From assembly GCA_002205965.3 (NCBI GenBank), contig NADL03000451.1, positions 3,348,001 through 3,412,000 on the forward strand: a stretch of 64,000 bases of DNA, written 5' to 3'. This document shows positions 1 to 9,899 of this stretch, piece by piece (the stretch's first letter is position 1; each line of letters opens with the position of its first letter). The notes under the pieces are model-generated. The model worked only from the letters and a program-made list of their open reading frames with translations. It had not been told where the DNA came from and searched no databases. This DNA comes from Kappaphycus alvarezii. Its lineage: Eukaryota; Rhodophyta; Florideophyceae; Gigartinales; Solieriaceae. The position numbers were made by a program, and so were the translations under genes.

Positions 1-643
1 TGGAAACTCGTGACTGGGCGTCAGTATGTGCCACGGTGACGTCCACAGCGATATCGCGGTGGTCCAGGCCGTAAGCACTGGGGATGTACAGGTCCATACG
101 CAATGTAGAAGGGAGGATATTCAATAAGCACCGAGATGCCAAACTTCTCTGCAGAAGCGTTGCGTAGCATTGTGTGGGACATTGTGTCGGCGCGTTTGGC
201 CTTCCCCAGTTTGCATGTAGGAGGGTGCATACCATCTGGATCTAGAACGTGAGCGACTTTGTTGGACCGTCTGGAGCACACGAGGCAGCGTGTAGTACCT
301 GGAAATCGCAGAATACCGAAACGAAGGGACATGGCGACAATCCAAGCGGAAGAAAGCGACGTTTCGCTCTAGAGTTGGGGGTGGGGGGGTAGAGAAAACA
401 GAACTGGAAAAGGATTCATGGACGGAGAGAAGACGAGGCCAACCGGCGGCGGAGGAAGACTTGAAGAGGCGGTCAGAATTTGAGGCCAGGAGTTCAGTGG
501 TGATCATAGATTGGAAGGGTTCGCCGGGGGCCGGGAACGGCAGCGCTCGAAAAGGGCTGTTGCAGTCAGGGCGGAAGACAGCGTTGGATACCGTGCTTTC
601 AATAACGAAATGGCGGATCTGGGCAGTTCCTCCAGATGCAGAT
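1..643 (-). pseudogene. Non-LTR retroelement 3' coding fragment (copy 1)
   Basis: The minus strand encodes a broken C-terminal region of a reverse-transcriptase protein. It has a zinc-binding C-x2-C ... D-x2-G-x-H ... C pattern (CLVCSRR ... DPDGMH) and a nuclease-like DLYIPSAYGLDHRDIAVDVTV stretch split between frames. It matches, block for block, the C-terminal part of the element at 28476-31540 (CPVCSRR, DPSGQHALTC, HTDIAVDVTVAH). The RT domain itself is absent. The fragment continues to the left of the window. It abuts an LTR relic at 644. Confidence 0.7.
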
Positions 644-1020
644 TGATAGGGTGAAAATGGAGCCGGCAAAAAAGGGAACCACTTACTACCCGGGGTGAGA
701 GTCGTTGCGAGCGACTAAATTGTTACGATAGACGCTAACGGGCGGTGGAGAGGAATGGGCGTGAAAGCTGAGTGACTGCCCTAGTACCCAACTCTAAAGG
801 GGCAGAATCTACCACATATGCTCTGCGACTGGCTTAAAAGCTGTTCCTGGCTCTGAAGCTGACTTTCAACTTCTTAACTATTTTAGACTGGACCTAAAGT
901 TGTCTGCCAACTTTCTTTTCCGTCTCATGGAGGAAGCAATTTACTTCGCTTGTACAGACTTTTTTCTTAAACTAAACTATCGATAAAACTACTAGAAGCA
1001 CCATAAAAAGTAGGGGAAGA
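644..1020 (-). repeat. Diverged Gypsy LTR relic A (copy 1)
   Basis: It begins TGATAGGG and then follows the intact minus-strand LTR at 31541-32251 in order: ACTACCC, gttgcgagcgac, aggggcag..tctaccac, ctctgcgac, tctgaag, tctgccaact and gaggaagca. It is clearly more diverged than the four young LTRs in the window, so it is an older insertion that was present before the unit was tandemly amplified. Confidence 0.75.
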
Positions 1021-1079
1021 CTTCATGCGGACGCAAAGAATCTTGACAGAAGATATTTGGGTCAAGATAATAAATGACT

Positions 1080-1496
1080 CTACTCCTCAAATATTCATTT
1101 TCTAGATCAGATCCTAGAAATTCCCTTAAGAAATCATTTGTGCCCATGTACTCCCAACACATACTTGCGGATGGCCCAAAATTTTCTGCGCCTTCCTGCA
1201 AAGAATACACCCCCTGAATTCCCCCAACCGATTCCATGGCCGGGACCACCTGGTCCAACCAGTTCATTCCATCCCTCCCATATGACCCAGTCCGGGGCAC
1301 CTTTCTTCGTCTGCTGACTCATTGTCTTCTTTACCTTCCTCCCCGGCCTCTTCCAGGGCTTCATGCATGAGCCGAGATGTATTACTCTAAGGGGAATAGC
1401 AGTAGATAGATTCTGTTCTCGGAATTTGTCGTAAATGGAATTGACAGGAGTCCAACGCTGGACGCTGCAATTGGGGAAGTCGATCCAATTCATTTA
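1080..1496 (-). pseudogene. Acidic ORF remnant beside LTR relic A (copy 1)
   Basis: The minus strand encodes an acidic stretch (HEALEEAGEEGKEDNESADEE) followed by a C-terminal block ending FLGSDLENEY. It resembles the acidic ORF at 18964-19640, which ends LFGSDLENGK and also lies just upstream of an LTR relic. This suggests the last coding segment of a Gypsy-like element. Small indels split the frame in this copy. I do not recognise a function. Confidence 0.45.
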
Positions 1497-1560
1497 ATCT
1501 CAGGACGCCGGAAAGATTGTTGTGTTCTGCCGAGCCGCTGCTCTATGTGGTCCTCTGATG

Positions 1561-1644
1561 TTTTTGAGTAGATTGTGGTTGTCTGGGAAACTTTAGGATA
1601 GATTAAATATATCCTCCAGGGGTAGAAACACCCAAAAATTTCCC
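1561..1644 (-). repeat. Motif M (terminal-repeat-like), first copy in unit
   Basis: The stretch contains gattgtggttgtctgg, then a gatagattaaatatatcctcc block, then aaacacccaaaaatttccc. The same order of blocks recurs at 1735-1816 and 7671-7753, and in shorter form at many other sites on both strands. Counterparts lie near 11590 and 21640. Confidence 0.65.
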
Positions 1645-1734
1645 ACTGATCTCAGTAGATACTTCATTTTTCTATTCTCCGGAAGGAACTTGCCATATGG
1701 CAGTTCTCTCCCTTCACTGTGCCGGCACACATTT

Positions 1735-1816
1735 TTTGAGTCGATTGTGGTTGTTTCCAAAATGTCGGAATAGATCGCATATATCTTCTAAGATTAAAAG
1801 CACCCAACCCATTCCC
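1735..1816 (-). repeat. Motif M, second copy in unit
   Basis: It has tttttgag, cgattgtggttgt, tagatcgcatatatcttc and aaaagcacccaaccc..ttccc, the fullest antisense form of motif M. Counterparts lie near 11765 and 21815. Confidence 0.7.
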
Positions 1817-1939
1817 TTTATCAGCCTAATTATATCATTCAAATAGTGAATGAACAAAATCTATCTCCTTTCCAATCCATCTGTGCAACGGTTCCTCCTC
1901 CGCAGTGGACCTGGGCGTCAAATTTTTTATGACTAAGTC

Positions 1940-2338
1940 TTTCTCTTTCACATGATTCCATTTGATGGATTTTATGGTTCTTCGTATGTTTGGTTTTTGA
2001 GAATTTATGGTTATCCTAAAAGTATATATAGGCTGAATAAACTGCTTCCTACAGAGCTAGGTGAAGCAAGTTGGAAGACAACTTCAAGTCAAGTCCAAGC
2101 AGTTAGGAAGCTGAGAGTCAAGTTCAGACCCAAGAACCATTTTTCTTACGTTGGTCACAGAGCATCAGTGGTGGGCCTTGCTCCTTCTGTACTTGCTTGT
2201 AGCCCTCTGAACTGTCATCCTTACCCACCTCTTTCTGTTCGCTCAACTATGACACGGTAGCACTTTGTCGCTTGCAATACCTCCTTCTTTATGTAATTGG
2301 TTCTGAGTATCTCTTTTCCCCAAGATTAATCCCTATCA
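1940..2338 (+). repeat. Diverged Gypsy LTR relic C (copy 1)
   Basis: It follows the plus-strand LTR at 26477-27197 from its middle to its end: a TATA-like tatatataggctga, the gcaagttgg..gacaacttcaag and gagagtcaa palindromes, cacggtagcac, cgcttgcaa and a terminal CCCTATCA at 2338. The 5' half is not recognisable. It faces relic A (644-1020), so the two relic ends point outward around the acidic ORF remnant. Confidence 0.75.
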
Positions 2339-3119
2339 GCCACACCGAGAATTCCCGAGTTCAATTTTTGTGTGGAGTCCGGGACATGGGGGAAATACAC
2401 CCCATCTTTAGCTGCCTGGAGGGCCATGGACTCGCGAAAGGCCTACCCCCTCGAATCCCCAAGAGTAATTCGTTCTTGCACTGCCTGGTGGACTGGGTAC
2501 GTCAATTTCCTTTGCGATGATGTTTGTGCGAGCAAATTACACTGAACGGGATAAATTCTGTCGGAAAGTGGTGTGACGAGTTTTTTGGCCACTTTACAGC
2601 ATGTTTGCCAGAACTTCTTTCAATTAGCAAACCTGTAGCGCGAAAGGCAACACACCGCTTCCCATTGCAGCATTGAAGTAGAACGCCGCACATGGTCCAT
2701 TACACTAGACATGAAGCTCACCGAGTGCACATTTCAAAGCTCCGGGCACGCGATACTGTCGTATGGAAGTTATACTGCTGTTTATATCGGATGTATCTTC
2801 CAAGACTAAAACCCCAAATCTTTTCCCTTGCTGTTTTTATAGATCGTACGCTACTCAAAGCAACTACATGCAGGTATAGAACACCTAATGCATCCGGGGA
2901 TGGCCCTTACTTTATTATGGCCTTATGACTAGGGATTGACATTGTATGAGCATGGCTATAACCGCTTTGAAAGAGTTAGCACCACACCTGTTCGAAATTG
3001 TGAACCATGAAGACGTGTGAGCTTGCATCTTGGGATATCTGCAGACAGAAATACCACAGGAAGTTAATGACTCACAGGGGATCCAGGCTTACAACTGCAG
3101 CAACCCTAGCTCGAAAGAA
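2339..3119. other. Unit stretch without recognised gene
   Basis: Only short ORFs occur here and none resembles a family I know. A short antisense motif M (cggatgtatcttccaagactaaaacccc) lies at 2783-2827. The equivalent stretches are about 12371-13150 and 22423-23200. Confidence 0.5.
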
Positions 3120-3381
3120 CTATAAAAATATAGCAAATAATTTCAACTCTATCCCCCTTACCTGTAATGATGCCAAATTTTGCCGCAATAGTTCAGTTTC
3201 AGACCCAAAAGTTTTATAACTTGTGAATCATGGAGGGAGAATTTTTCATCTCTTGCGGTATTCATTGCCATTTTCTTGTTTTATTTACTGTGAAATAATT
3301 ACTGTGCCGTTTAGTTTTTTTTCACTCTTACGGGGTAGAACTATTTCATTTATGCTGCCAACAAGTTACTAAATATCTGAA

Positions 3382-3800
3382 GGGGGAAAATGTGGGTGAT
3401 TTAATATATGAAAGATATGGTCGGTTGTGGCCCGGAATATCCTACAGGATGCGCAGTAATACCTCTGAAAGTGCCCTAAAAAGCCGGCTCAAGCCCCCCC
3501 AGCAGCAGACAGGCTGCGTTGGACATTACGGCCGCGGCAGCGTGCCTCTGAGTAAGTACCGTACAGACCTTACTATATGTCTCCATCGCTCTAAACGTCC
3601 ACGTTCCGCGCGACGTCGGTTAGCACCCTATAGGCGTCCGGATGCCACCCTCTGAGAGTACATAAAGGGATAGGCACGAGCTTACTTCTCCCGGAGGTTG
3701 CAATAAAAGAATCATATCTTCTATGCTTCGCGGAGGCGGCCGCATTGAGCGAAGTGAGCGGATTAAACGTTTGGCCCCTATCTGAATAAACGCCTTCCTG
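3382..3800 (-). pseudogene. PD-(D/E)XK nuclease-tail fragment ending in motif M (copy 1)
   Basis: The minus strand (about 3479-3775, frame-shifted) encodes a segment that aligns with residues of the ORF at 60950-61318: NPLTSLNAA, a K-HRRYDSFIAT strand, LVPIPL-TLRGWHPDAY, VLTDVARNV, RAMET and MSNAACLL. The N-terminal PD motif is missing. Motif M in sense orientation (gggggaaaatgtgggtgatttaat) lies at 3382-3434, just beyond the stop codon. This is the same position, relative to the ORF, as in the cassettes at 7030-7753 and 60688-61440. It is inserted in a Copia LTR relic. Confidence 0.65.
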
Positions 3801-4302
3801 GAATACAATTCATTAACCATTGCTCAGTCGTAATTTTGCACACAAAACGTATTGCGCTGATTGCCTGAATTGCGGTACCAGATTCACTTGGTTACAAAAT
3901 GTAGGTAGTATTAGATTGTAAGAAATATTTCGTAAAGCTCCGGGCCATCGAGTGTCCTTCTCGATCACCTATGAAACAAAGAGGGATGCAGCCGGGGCGC
4001 TGCTAAAGGAACAGTAGAGGCGATGGTAAAGGGTTTTAGAAGGTTGGGCCAAAGGGTGTTTGGAGTGTACCTGGATTCCCACAAGAATCCAGATGAGCCC
4101 CCCTTCTATAGACAGTACGGTAGCTCTACTCTAGAAATTCTACACTTTGTTAGCTCAGTAGAACTTACTAAAAAGTAGAGGTGTAACTATGGAATTATAC
4201 TATCTAGAATATAACTACGTAAATAAAACGATGACGTGGGGCTCCACGTCAAATAAAACATTGAAGGAAAATCAAATTTCTAAAATCATTCAAGACGGTA
4301 CA

Positions 4303-4387
4303 GTTTCTCTGTTACACCACTGTGTAATAGAGAACTTGAACAGCGACAGCGAACAAGTCTCTAATTACACAGTGGTGTAACAGAGAC
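4303..4387. repeat. Foldback hairpin (copy 1)
   Basis: Left arm tttctctgttacaccactgt.. and right arm ..acagtggtgtaacagagac are near-perfect inverted copies of about 33-35 bases around a ~14-base loop (agcgacagcga). A smaller hairpin, gacgtgg-ggct-ccacgtc, lies 60 bases upstream. It could be a foldback or MITE remnant. The hairpin is kept in all three unit copies. Confidence 0.85.
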
Positions 4388-4520
4388 ATTGTTACAACCT
4401 ATCATTAAAATTTCCTCTTTAGTATTCATTCGAAGTCCTGTTCAGGTAAATTTTTATTTATTCCAACTGAAACTATTGGGTCTGGTTTTGGTTTTGCCCG
4501 ACCCCCCCCCCCGTCTTCGG

Positions 4521-5478
4521 AAAATAGCCGTCCAACGTCCCTTATCAGTAAAGCACCCCAATTTTCCCCCGGTTTTAGAATTTACCTATTTCAGTAATAT
4601 TCCAAACATAGACCTTTTATATCAGAAAACTGCAATCAGCAGCTTCACATTCCGATTGCAAGCTATACCTTTTGAGGGTACAAGCAGATTCAGACTTCGA
4701 GCGCTTAATATTCACACGGTCGTATGACAACCACTGCTTGGGTCGCGAACTCTTCTTCGCTCCAATTAAAATTACCTTTCATCTTCCGTGTCCCTCCCCT
4801 GTTCCCCTCCAACCTCATGGTCGCTACCCATCCGGTACGGTATCAAGGTATTTCAGTAGCCGGAATGAATTTGTGGACAGTAGACAGTTAGCAACGTGTT
4901 TTCTGTATTTATTCGTTCACAATTTTGTCTAGGTATATGTGAGAAAGTACTCAATTGTACAATATGTTGCTCTTGAGACTCTCTGTGGATTTCTATTTTA
5001 GCCTCGTGTCTCTCACGCGTAATACGGCACCTCGATTTCTGACGAGATGAATAAGCATAATGTGAATTGTGCTTGAACCGTACCATGCACAGAAAGGAAA
5101 GACGCATTTGCCTGGCTTAGCGTGTCGTTGGATAGTAACGGTTACATGGGTCAAACAGTTAATCCCTCAGCCGGATCCTCCAGTCATAGAATATATAGCT
5201 AAATTTCGAGAAAGCCGACCAATACTTTTAAACAGTAAACCATGAAGCGGTTTCCCCCCTTTTAAAATCTCAAAACTACTACGGAGGTTTATGTATGCAT
5301 TCTGTTGCCCCATAGATGCGAGGCTGTGTATACGCATACCGCTGTCCCCTAGGGGGCGGCGCAGGGCCAGCCATATTATGCAGAAGCGGCGCAATGCCTG
5401 TTCTATGTGCAATTAATTTGCGCAGTGCGCTGGGTACTTGCAGCACTGTCTTCATTGTTGTTTGGGGAGAAAGATTTC
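4521..5478. other. Unit stretch without recognised gene
   Basis: I see short ORFs only, none recognisable. The stretch begins with a poly-C run of variable length between copies. Equivalent stretches are about 14551-15515 and 24606-25574. Confidence 0.5.
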
Positions 5479-5531
5479 GGGGGGAGATTGTGGGGTGCTT
5501 TAATATTTGAAAGGCATGGTCAGTTGTGGCC
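5479..5531 (+). repeat. Motif M, sense orientation
   Basis: ggggggagattgtggggtgctttaat..tttgaaaggcatggtcagttgtggcc closely parallels the cassette terminus at 60688-60745 (ggggaatttggggtgttttt..atggtcagctgttcc). A second, weaker sense copy follows at 5708-5750 (gggaacttaggttcttttaatgtatgaag) and a third trace at about 6048-6090. Counterparts lie near 15518 and 25575. Confidence 0.65.
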
Positions 5532-6254
5532 AAGAATATCCTTAAGGGCGATTTATTATTTGAGAGATATCAGTAGGGTGGCATACGGTAGTTGTTTGGG
5601 TGTGTGGTCATATGGTTATTTCCGCTCTGTATATACGTCCGACCTGCTAGTCAGCAGAGCTCCAGGGGAAGCAATGTCCCGCGACAATATCACTCTAACC
5701 TACGAAGCAGGGGAACTTAGGTTCTTTTAATGTATGAAGATTGAGGCGAGTTGTTACCTGAGGGATGTGGCTGCCATGGTCGGCATGAGTACCTACGAGC
5801 TGCGGTAGTGTATCGCGAGTTCGCACAGGGACTACATACCGCAGAGCCCTTCTCATGAGAGGATAGGTGTTGCTTACGTTGTATTTTGTGGTTGTCGATG
5901 GGAGAGAGAACAATCACGTCATGTCATGGGAGGCAGTTTTTGTAGCATGCCATTGTGGGAGGAGTGATGGAGACTTGATAGGTGCGATTACACTATCCAT
6001 TCTCTCCTGCAACGAGGACCGTTCCAATACCTGCAGAGCTTGCCAACATTTGCTTCTTTAATGTTCAATGCTCTGCGGAGGGGCTTCCGAGACAGAATGG
6101 AGACATGCAATGTCATTATAAATAGTCGTGAAATGCCGGGAATTGCCACCGCTCTGATGCGCTTTGTCAATCGCTTGGAAGTCGCAGCATCTTCTGAAAG
6201 CAAAGAGACCCTGAGATATAGCCATTTTGCAGTGAAAAAAGAAAACCATTCAGC

Positions 6255-6620
6255 ATGATTTCGACATTCAAGGTGTTGGCCCTCCTTTTCCTTTTTGCCA
6301 CTGCCGCCAATGCTGCCCCCCGTGGCAAACAGAGCTCCGCCCTTGCCGTGACATCGAGAGATGAACCGGCAGACTCTCCTCCAGAAACGGAATGCCCATG
6401 TACGATGGTATCTCACAGGAGAGCAGAGAGACAGCACGACAAAGCACCAGAATCTCGGTGTCTAGTTGTTCAGGCCGAAGCGGATGGGAAGAAAGGATGG
6501 GCCTACTGTGATCCTCCCACCGCCGAGCAAATCGAGGAAGTTGTGTTCAATCCTTCGTCGGCTAATCTTGGCGCAAAATCCGGCACAGACTTCGAGGCCG
6601 GTTTCTCTTCCGCACTCTAG
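6255..6620 (+). CDS. Small ORF with signal peptide, possibly secreted (copy 1)
   Basis: A 121-codon ORF whose first ~22 residues form a textbook signal peptide: a short N-region with one Lys, a hydrophobic core (VLALLFLFATAA) and a likely cleavage after ANA. The rest is polar with three Cys and no domain I know. Only this copy is uninterrupted. Copy 2 has a 2-base loss at the equivalent of 6373 and copy 3 is cut by an LTR. The C-terminal end here depends on a 2-base difference near 6561, so the ancestral C-terminus may have been different. The frame is open upstream in copies 2 and 3, which argues for caution about the start. It could be a real small secreted protein or a chance ORF. Confidence 0.35.
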   Translation: MISTFKVLALLFLFATAANAAPRGKQSSALAVTSRDEPADSPPETECPCTMVSHRRAERQHDKAPESRCLVVQAEADGKKGWAYCDPPTAEQIEEVVFNPSSANLGAKSGTDFEAGFSSAL

Positions 6621-7029
6621 CCGCTTCTTTTTCTGCATTCGCTATAGCTGTGGCCTGAGCGTTAGCTTTTTCCCTTTTAGAATTTTTGGATCGTGCTCAA
6701 TTGGATGCTAGTGGAAAGATAAGGTCGAGGACCCGAGCGACATTAGTGGGCCGCGCCCTTATCATTCTATGTGGGTAGTTCCGAGTCCCAGTATACTGTT
6801 GCAGATGCTTCAGAGCTACTCGCATATCCTTTGAAATGAAGGAATTACCTGTCCAGGCGAAAACCAATCATGAAATAAACACCATTCTTTGCTCATTGAT
6901 CCCCAGTACAACAAGGCACAAATTAAGCAGCATGGGATTTGCGTATGTATTTTGTTTAGTAAAACTCGGCTATGGTACGATGACCACGAACAAAAGTCTT
7001 TGAATCCCTAACCTAAGGTGTACACCTCA
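6621..7029. other. Unit stretch without recognised gene
   Basis: No recognisable coding or structural feature. In copy 3 this stretch is the insertion site of the non-LTR element, between aaataaacaacatttt and tttgctcattgatcc. Confidence 0.5.
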
Positions 7030-7753
7030 CTCAAAAACAACTTTATAATGTATTGCGAGGGAACAAATGGCTTGTTGCGGACGTATGGGGCCGTTGGAAT
7101 GTGAATGTACTAATTTTGCTGCGGTGCGGTGCGGCGCAGTTTTGTGTTTCAAACCGGGCCTGGGAAAGGATGCGGTGTAGCAACAGTTTGCTGGCCTGCC
7201 ACTGCTTGCATGGAGCCCACAGAACCAACCGATTTGATCGCCAAGTAACCCTTCTCGCAAAAGACCTGGCAAGAGCTGCCTCGTCATCCTGTCGTAGAGC
7301 CACGCCATGGTTTCCACCGCACGAGACACGACATCAAGCCAATGGGAAGCAGCGGAGGACCGACTTTTTTGATGTTACCTTCGTGAATACCCTCGCTCCC
7401 TCCAACAGGAGAATGAGGGCACTTAACCCGATGTCCTCTCTGAATGCGGCGCGAAATGCAAAGCAGAGAAGATATCAATCTTTTATCGCGACCTCCACCA
7501 GAGGTAGGCTCGTGCCTGTGCCAATCTCAACTCTTAGAGGGTGGCACCCAGATGCATGTGCAACGGCACGCTGCAGCAGCCGTCATATCCAATGCGGCCT
7601 GCTTGATGGCTTCCTGAAAGTAGCCTTTTAGGGAGCGTAGTTCCTTCCCCATTACTGTGTTTGCATACCTTTTTAGGTCGATTGTGGTTGTCTGGAAAAC
7701 TATGGATAGATCGCATATATCTTCCAAAAGTAAAACACCAAACGTTTTCCCCA
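7030..7753 (+). mobile_element. Motif-M-bounded cassette with PD-(D/E)XK-like ORF (copy 1)
   Basis: A ~0.72 kb block. On the left is a weak sense motif M (aactttataatgtattgcgaggg). In the middle (about 7240-7631) is a degraded ORF matching the one at 60950-61318: DFFDVTFVN-LAPSN, NP-SSLNAA, LVPVPISTL-GWHPDA and SNAACL. On the right (7671-7753) is full antisense motif M. The expected PD dipeptide reads as HD in an alternative frame, so the nuclease core looks inactivated. A 76-base deletion between GTGCA repeats removes the VLTDVARNVAVRAMETYG region in this copy. Confidence 0.55.
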
Positions 7754-8026
7754 GTTTGTTGGCCCGGGCGAACCGGCTGAACCTGATGAGTGCGTGCGAA
7801 TGTGGAACTTTACGCAACAAGATAGATCGGATATATCTTCCAACAGTAAAGCACCTAAACCTTTTCCCCCACAAGGTGCTGGACATATGATTGGCTCACG
7901 TCTGACGGTAACGCGTAACGTATTGCAGAATGCAAGCCGAAGGAAAACTGCATTTTCGGGGCCTCACTGTTAAAGGATGTATACGTTGTTAACCGGAATT
8001 CGGGAAGTCTAGTAATTGGTATTAAC

Positions 8027-8080
8027 AAGCAAAAGCGATTTGGTTTTTAATGTTTGAAAAGTGCGGTTCGGCTATCCCCG
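8027..8080 (+). repeat. Motif M, sense orientation
   Basis: gcgatttggtttttaatgtttgaaaagtgcggttcggctatcccc follows the block order of other sense motif M copies. An antisense copy lies at 7821-7870 (gatagatcggatatatcttcc..aaagcacctaaacc). Counterpart near 18085-18130. Confidence 0.55.
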
Positions 8081-8479
8081 GTGTATGCTAGACGTGTTCA
8101 GGATGATGGGTAATGTCACTCGTGTGCCTAAATGGCTGGCTCAAAGCCTGTCAGCGGGCATGATGAATTGGTATTATCTAGTCTCACAGTCGCTAGGGGG
8201 GAATATATTTATTGATGAAGGATGCACTCGTCAGCGCAGGAGGTGGCTACAGTAAAGTACAGTATATACAAAAATCTACTCAAAAACGGCGTGTAGGGAC
8301 CTGGCGGGCCTGCATACTTTGCAGGCAGAAAGCGAATCGCGTAGTGAAGTCGTGGAACTTCTGGTGGGGGGGAGTATTGCGAAGAAAGGCGGCGTGAGCG
8401 GTGAGACGGTGGAAGAACCGGGAACTATCGCTGCCTAACGCCCAGTGGACGTCAATGCGGACGGGGAGGAGGAGGATAT

Positions 8480-8870
8480 TGATAGGGGTAAATCGTCGGG
8501 AGAAGAGATATTCGGAACCAACTACCCCAAGAAGGAGGTGTTGCAAGCGACAAAAGTGCTACCGTGGTATAGTTGAACGAATAAAAAGGAGTGTATATGG
8601 AAGACAGTTGAGAGGTCTACAAGCAAGTATGGAAGGGCAGGGTCTACCACTGATTCTCTGTGAGCAGCGTAGCAAAAAGTTTTCTTGGGTCTGAGGTGAC
8701 TCTCAACTCACTACTACTCAGGACTTGGCTTGAAGTTGTCTGCCAACTTGCTTAAACTATCCACGAGGAAGCAGTTCACTCAGCTTATATAGACTTTTTG
8801 GCTACCCCTAAAGTCCGAACAAAACTACAGAAGGTACCAAGAAATGCATACAAACAATTTGTGTGGATGA
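8480..8870 (-). repeat. Diverged Gypsy LTR relic B (copy 1)
   Basis: It begins TGATAGGGGTAAATCGTCGG, the same terminus as the young LTRs, and follows them through accaactaccccaag, gttgcaagcgac, accgtggtatagttgaacga, the gactctcaact palindrome and gcttatatagac. Homology fades near 8870. It is younger-looking than relics A and C. Confidence 0.8.
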
Positions 8871-8934
8871 TATACTCTAAACAAAAGATGCTTAAGAAAC
8901 TAACAATCAATGAGGTCCTCTTATTTCCCATTCT

Positions 8935-9600
8935 CTAAATCAGATCCAAAAAACCTCTAAAATATCCATGCTGTCCAGCAGTTCCCCACAAATATCTGCG
9001 AAGGCTCATAGCTCTCTATTCCCTCCTGGGAGATATCTAAACTACAAAGATATCTCCATCCGGTTCCAGCGTCGGCACCACTTGTTCCATACTCTCCAGT
9101 CCAGGCCCCACCAGTCCAACACTTTCCATGCCCTCTGTTCCCTCATCCACCTCGACCTCGTCCTCGTCCTTCCTCACCTCCTCCTCTTCCTCCTCTCCTC
9201 CTCTTCCTCCTCTTCCTCCCCATCCTTCTCCTGAGTCTCGTACACTAGCTCAGGGGCTAACCATTCCTCGAAGGACTCCCCGCTCTCCTCCTCGACTTTC
9301 TCAGTCTCATCCTCACTTACCTCCCTCGCCTCTTCTTCTATGAAGAGGCGGCGAACGAACTCGATGATTTTCTTCTTAGTTTGCCGCCGGATGTAGTCGT
9401 CGGCATCGGTTGGCCCGTAGGCGGCGAGACGGAGGCCATTGATGGGACGGGAAGGCGGTTTTTGGAGATAGGGACAGAGGGGCGATTTGACGTCATATTT
9501 CTGGAAAAGGGGTGAGCGGGGTTGCGGATGTTGACAGAAAGGGTAATCAGCTTATCAAATTGTTGGTGGTAGGAGTGATGCTTCAGCGACAATGCTATAG
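8935..9600 (-). pseudogene. Acidic ORF remnant beside LTR relic B (copy 1)
   Basis: Counterpart of 18964-19640 with additional indels that break the frame. The plus strand appears as a long TCC/TCT-rich tract (about 9140-9235) because the minus strand encodes Glu/Asp runs. Confidence 0.5.
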
Positions 9601-9899
9601 CACTTTAAATAGGGGCATGTCTTTGGTAATCATCATGGTCTTGGTCAAAAAAAGGCGATACTGCGGCCTTGATTTGCATGAATTCGGGGGCATCATAAAA
9701 ATCTGCGTGATAAAATATCGGAACTGAATTTGGGAGGCGAAGTGACCACGAATTGAAAGGCGTCTCTTTGAAGGGAGGACCAAATATTCAAACATAAAAT
9801 AGAAATGGAGTTGTACAGTGAATTTGGATTCATAAAGGAAAAATATATTCAGAATTTGTTTGGGAAGACAAAGGTAGGACGATTGGTCAACGACTGATT

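Larger units (their letters stand above)
3120..4520 (+). repeat. Diverged Copia LTR relic with insertions (copy 1)
   Basis: Blocks match the Copia LTR at 40169-40710 in order: a start like aaatatagcaaataatttcaactctatccc, gtgaatcat..agg, ttatgctgccaacaa, gggccatcgag..ctcgatca, and attcattcgaagtcctgtt..tttttatttattc. The relic is split by a nuclease-tail fragment (3382-3800) and by a ~400-base insert (about 3985-4400) that carries a foldback hairpin. Confidence 0.6.

Noticed and set aside
121-669. Arg/Ser-rich minus-strand ORF as a host gene
   Set aside because: It aligns with the C-terminal part of the non-LTR element at 28476-31540 and is frame-broken.
5279-5533. Overlapping ORFs on both strands (for example 5316-5510 and 5279-5533)
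   Set aside because: No recognisable motifs, no consistent frame between copies, and motif M lies within them, so they are probably chance ORFs.
9140-9235. TCC/TCT-rich tract resembling a microsatellite or a Ser/Pro-rich protein on the plus strand
   Set aside because: The minus strand gives a Glu/Asp-rich frame that continues into the acidic ORF on both sides and has a paralogue at 11107-11524, so the tract is better explained as acidic coding sequence.
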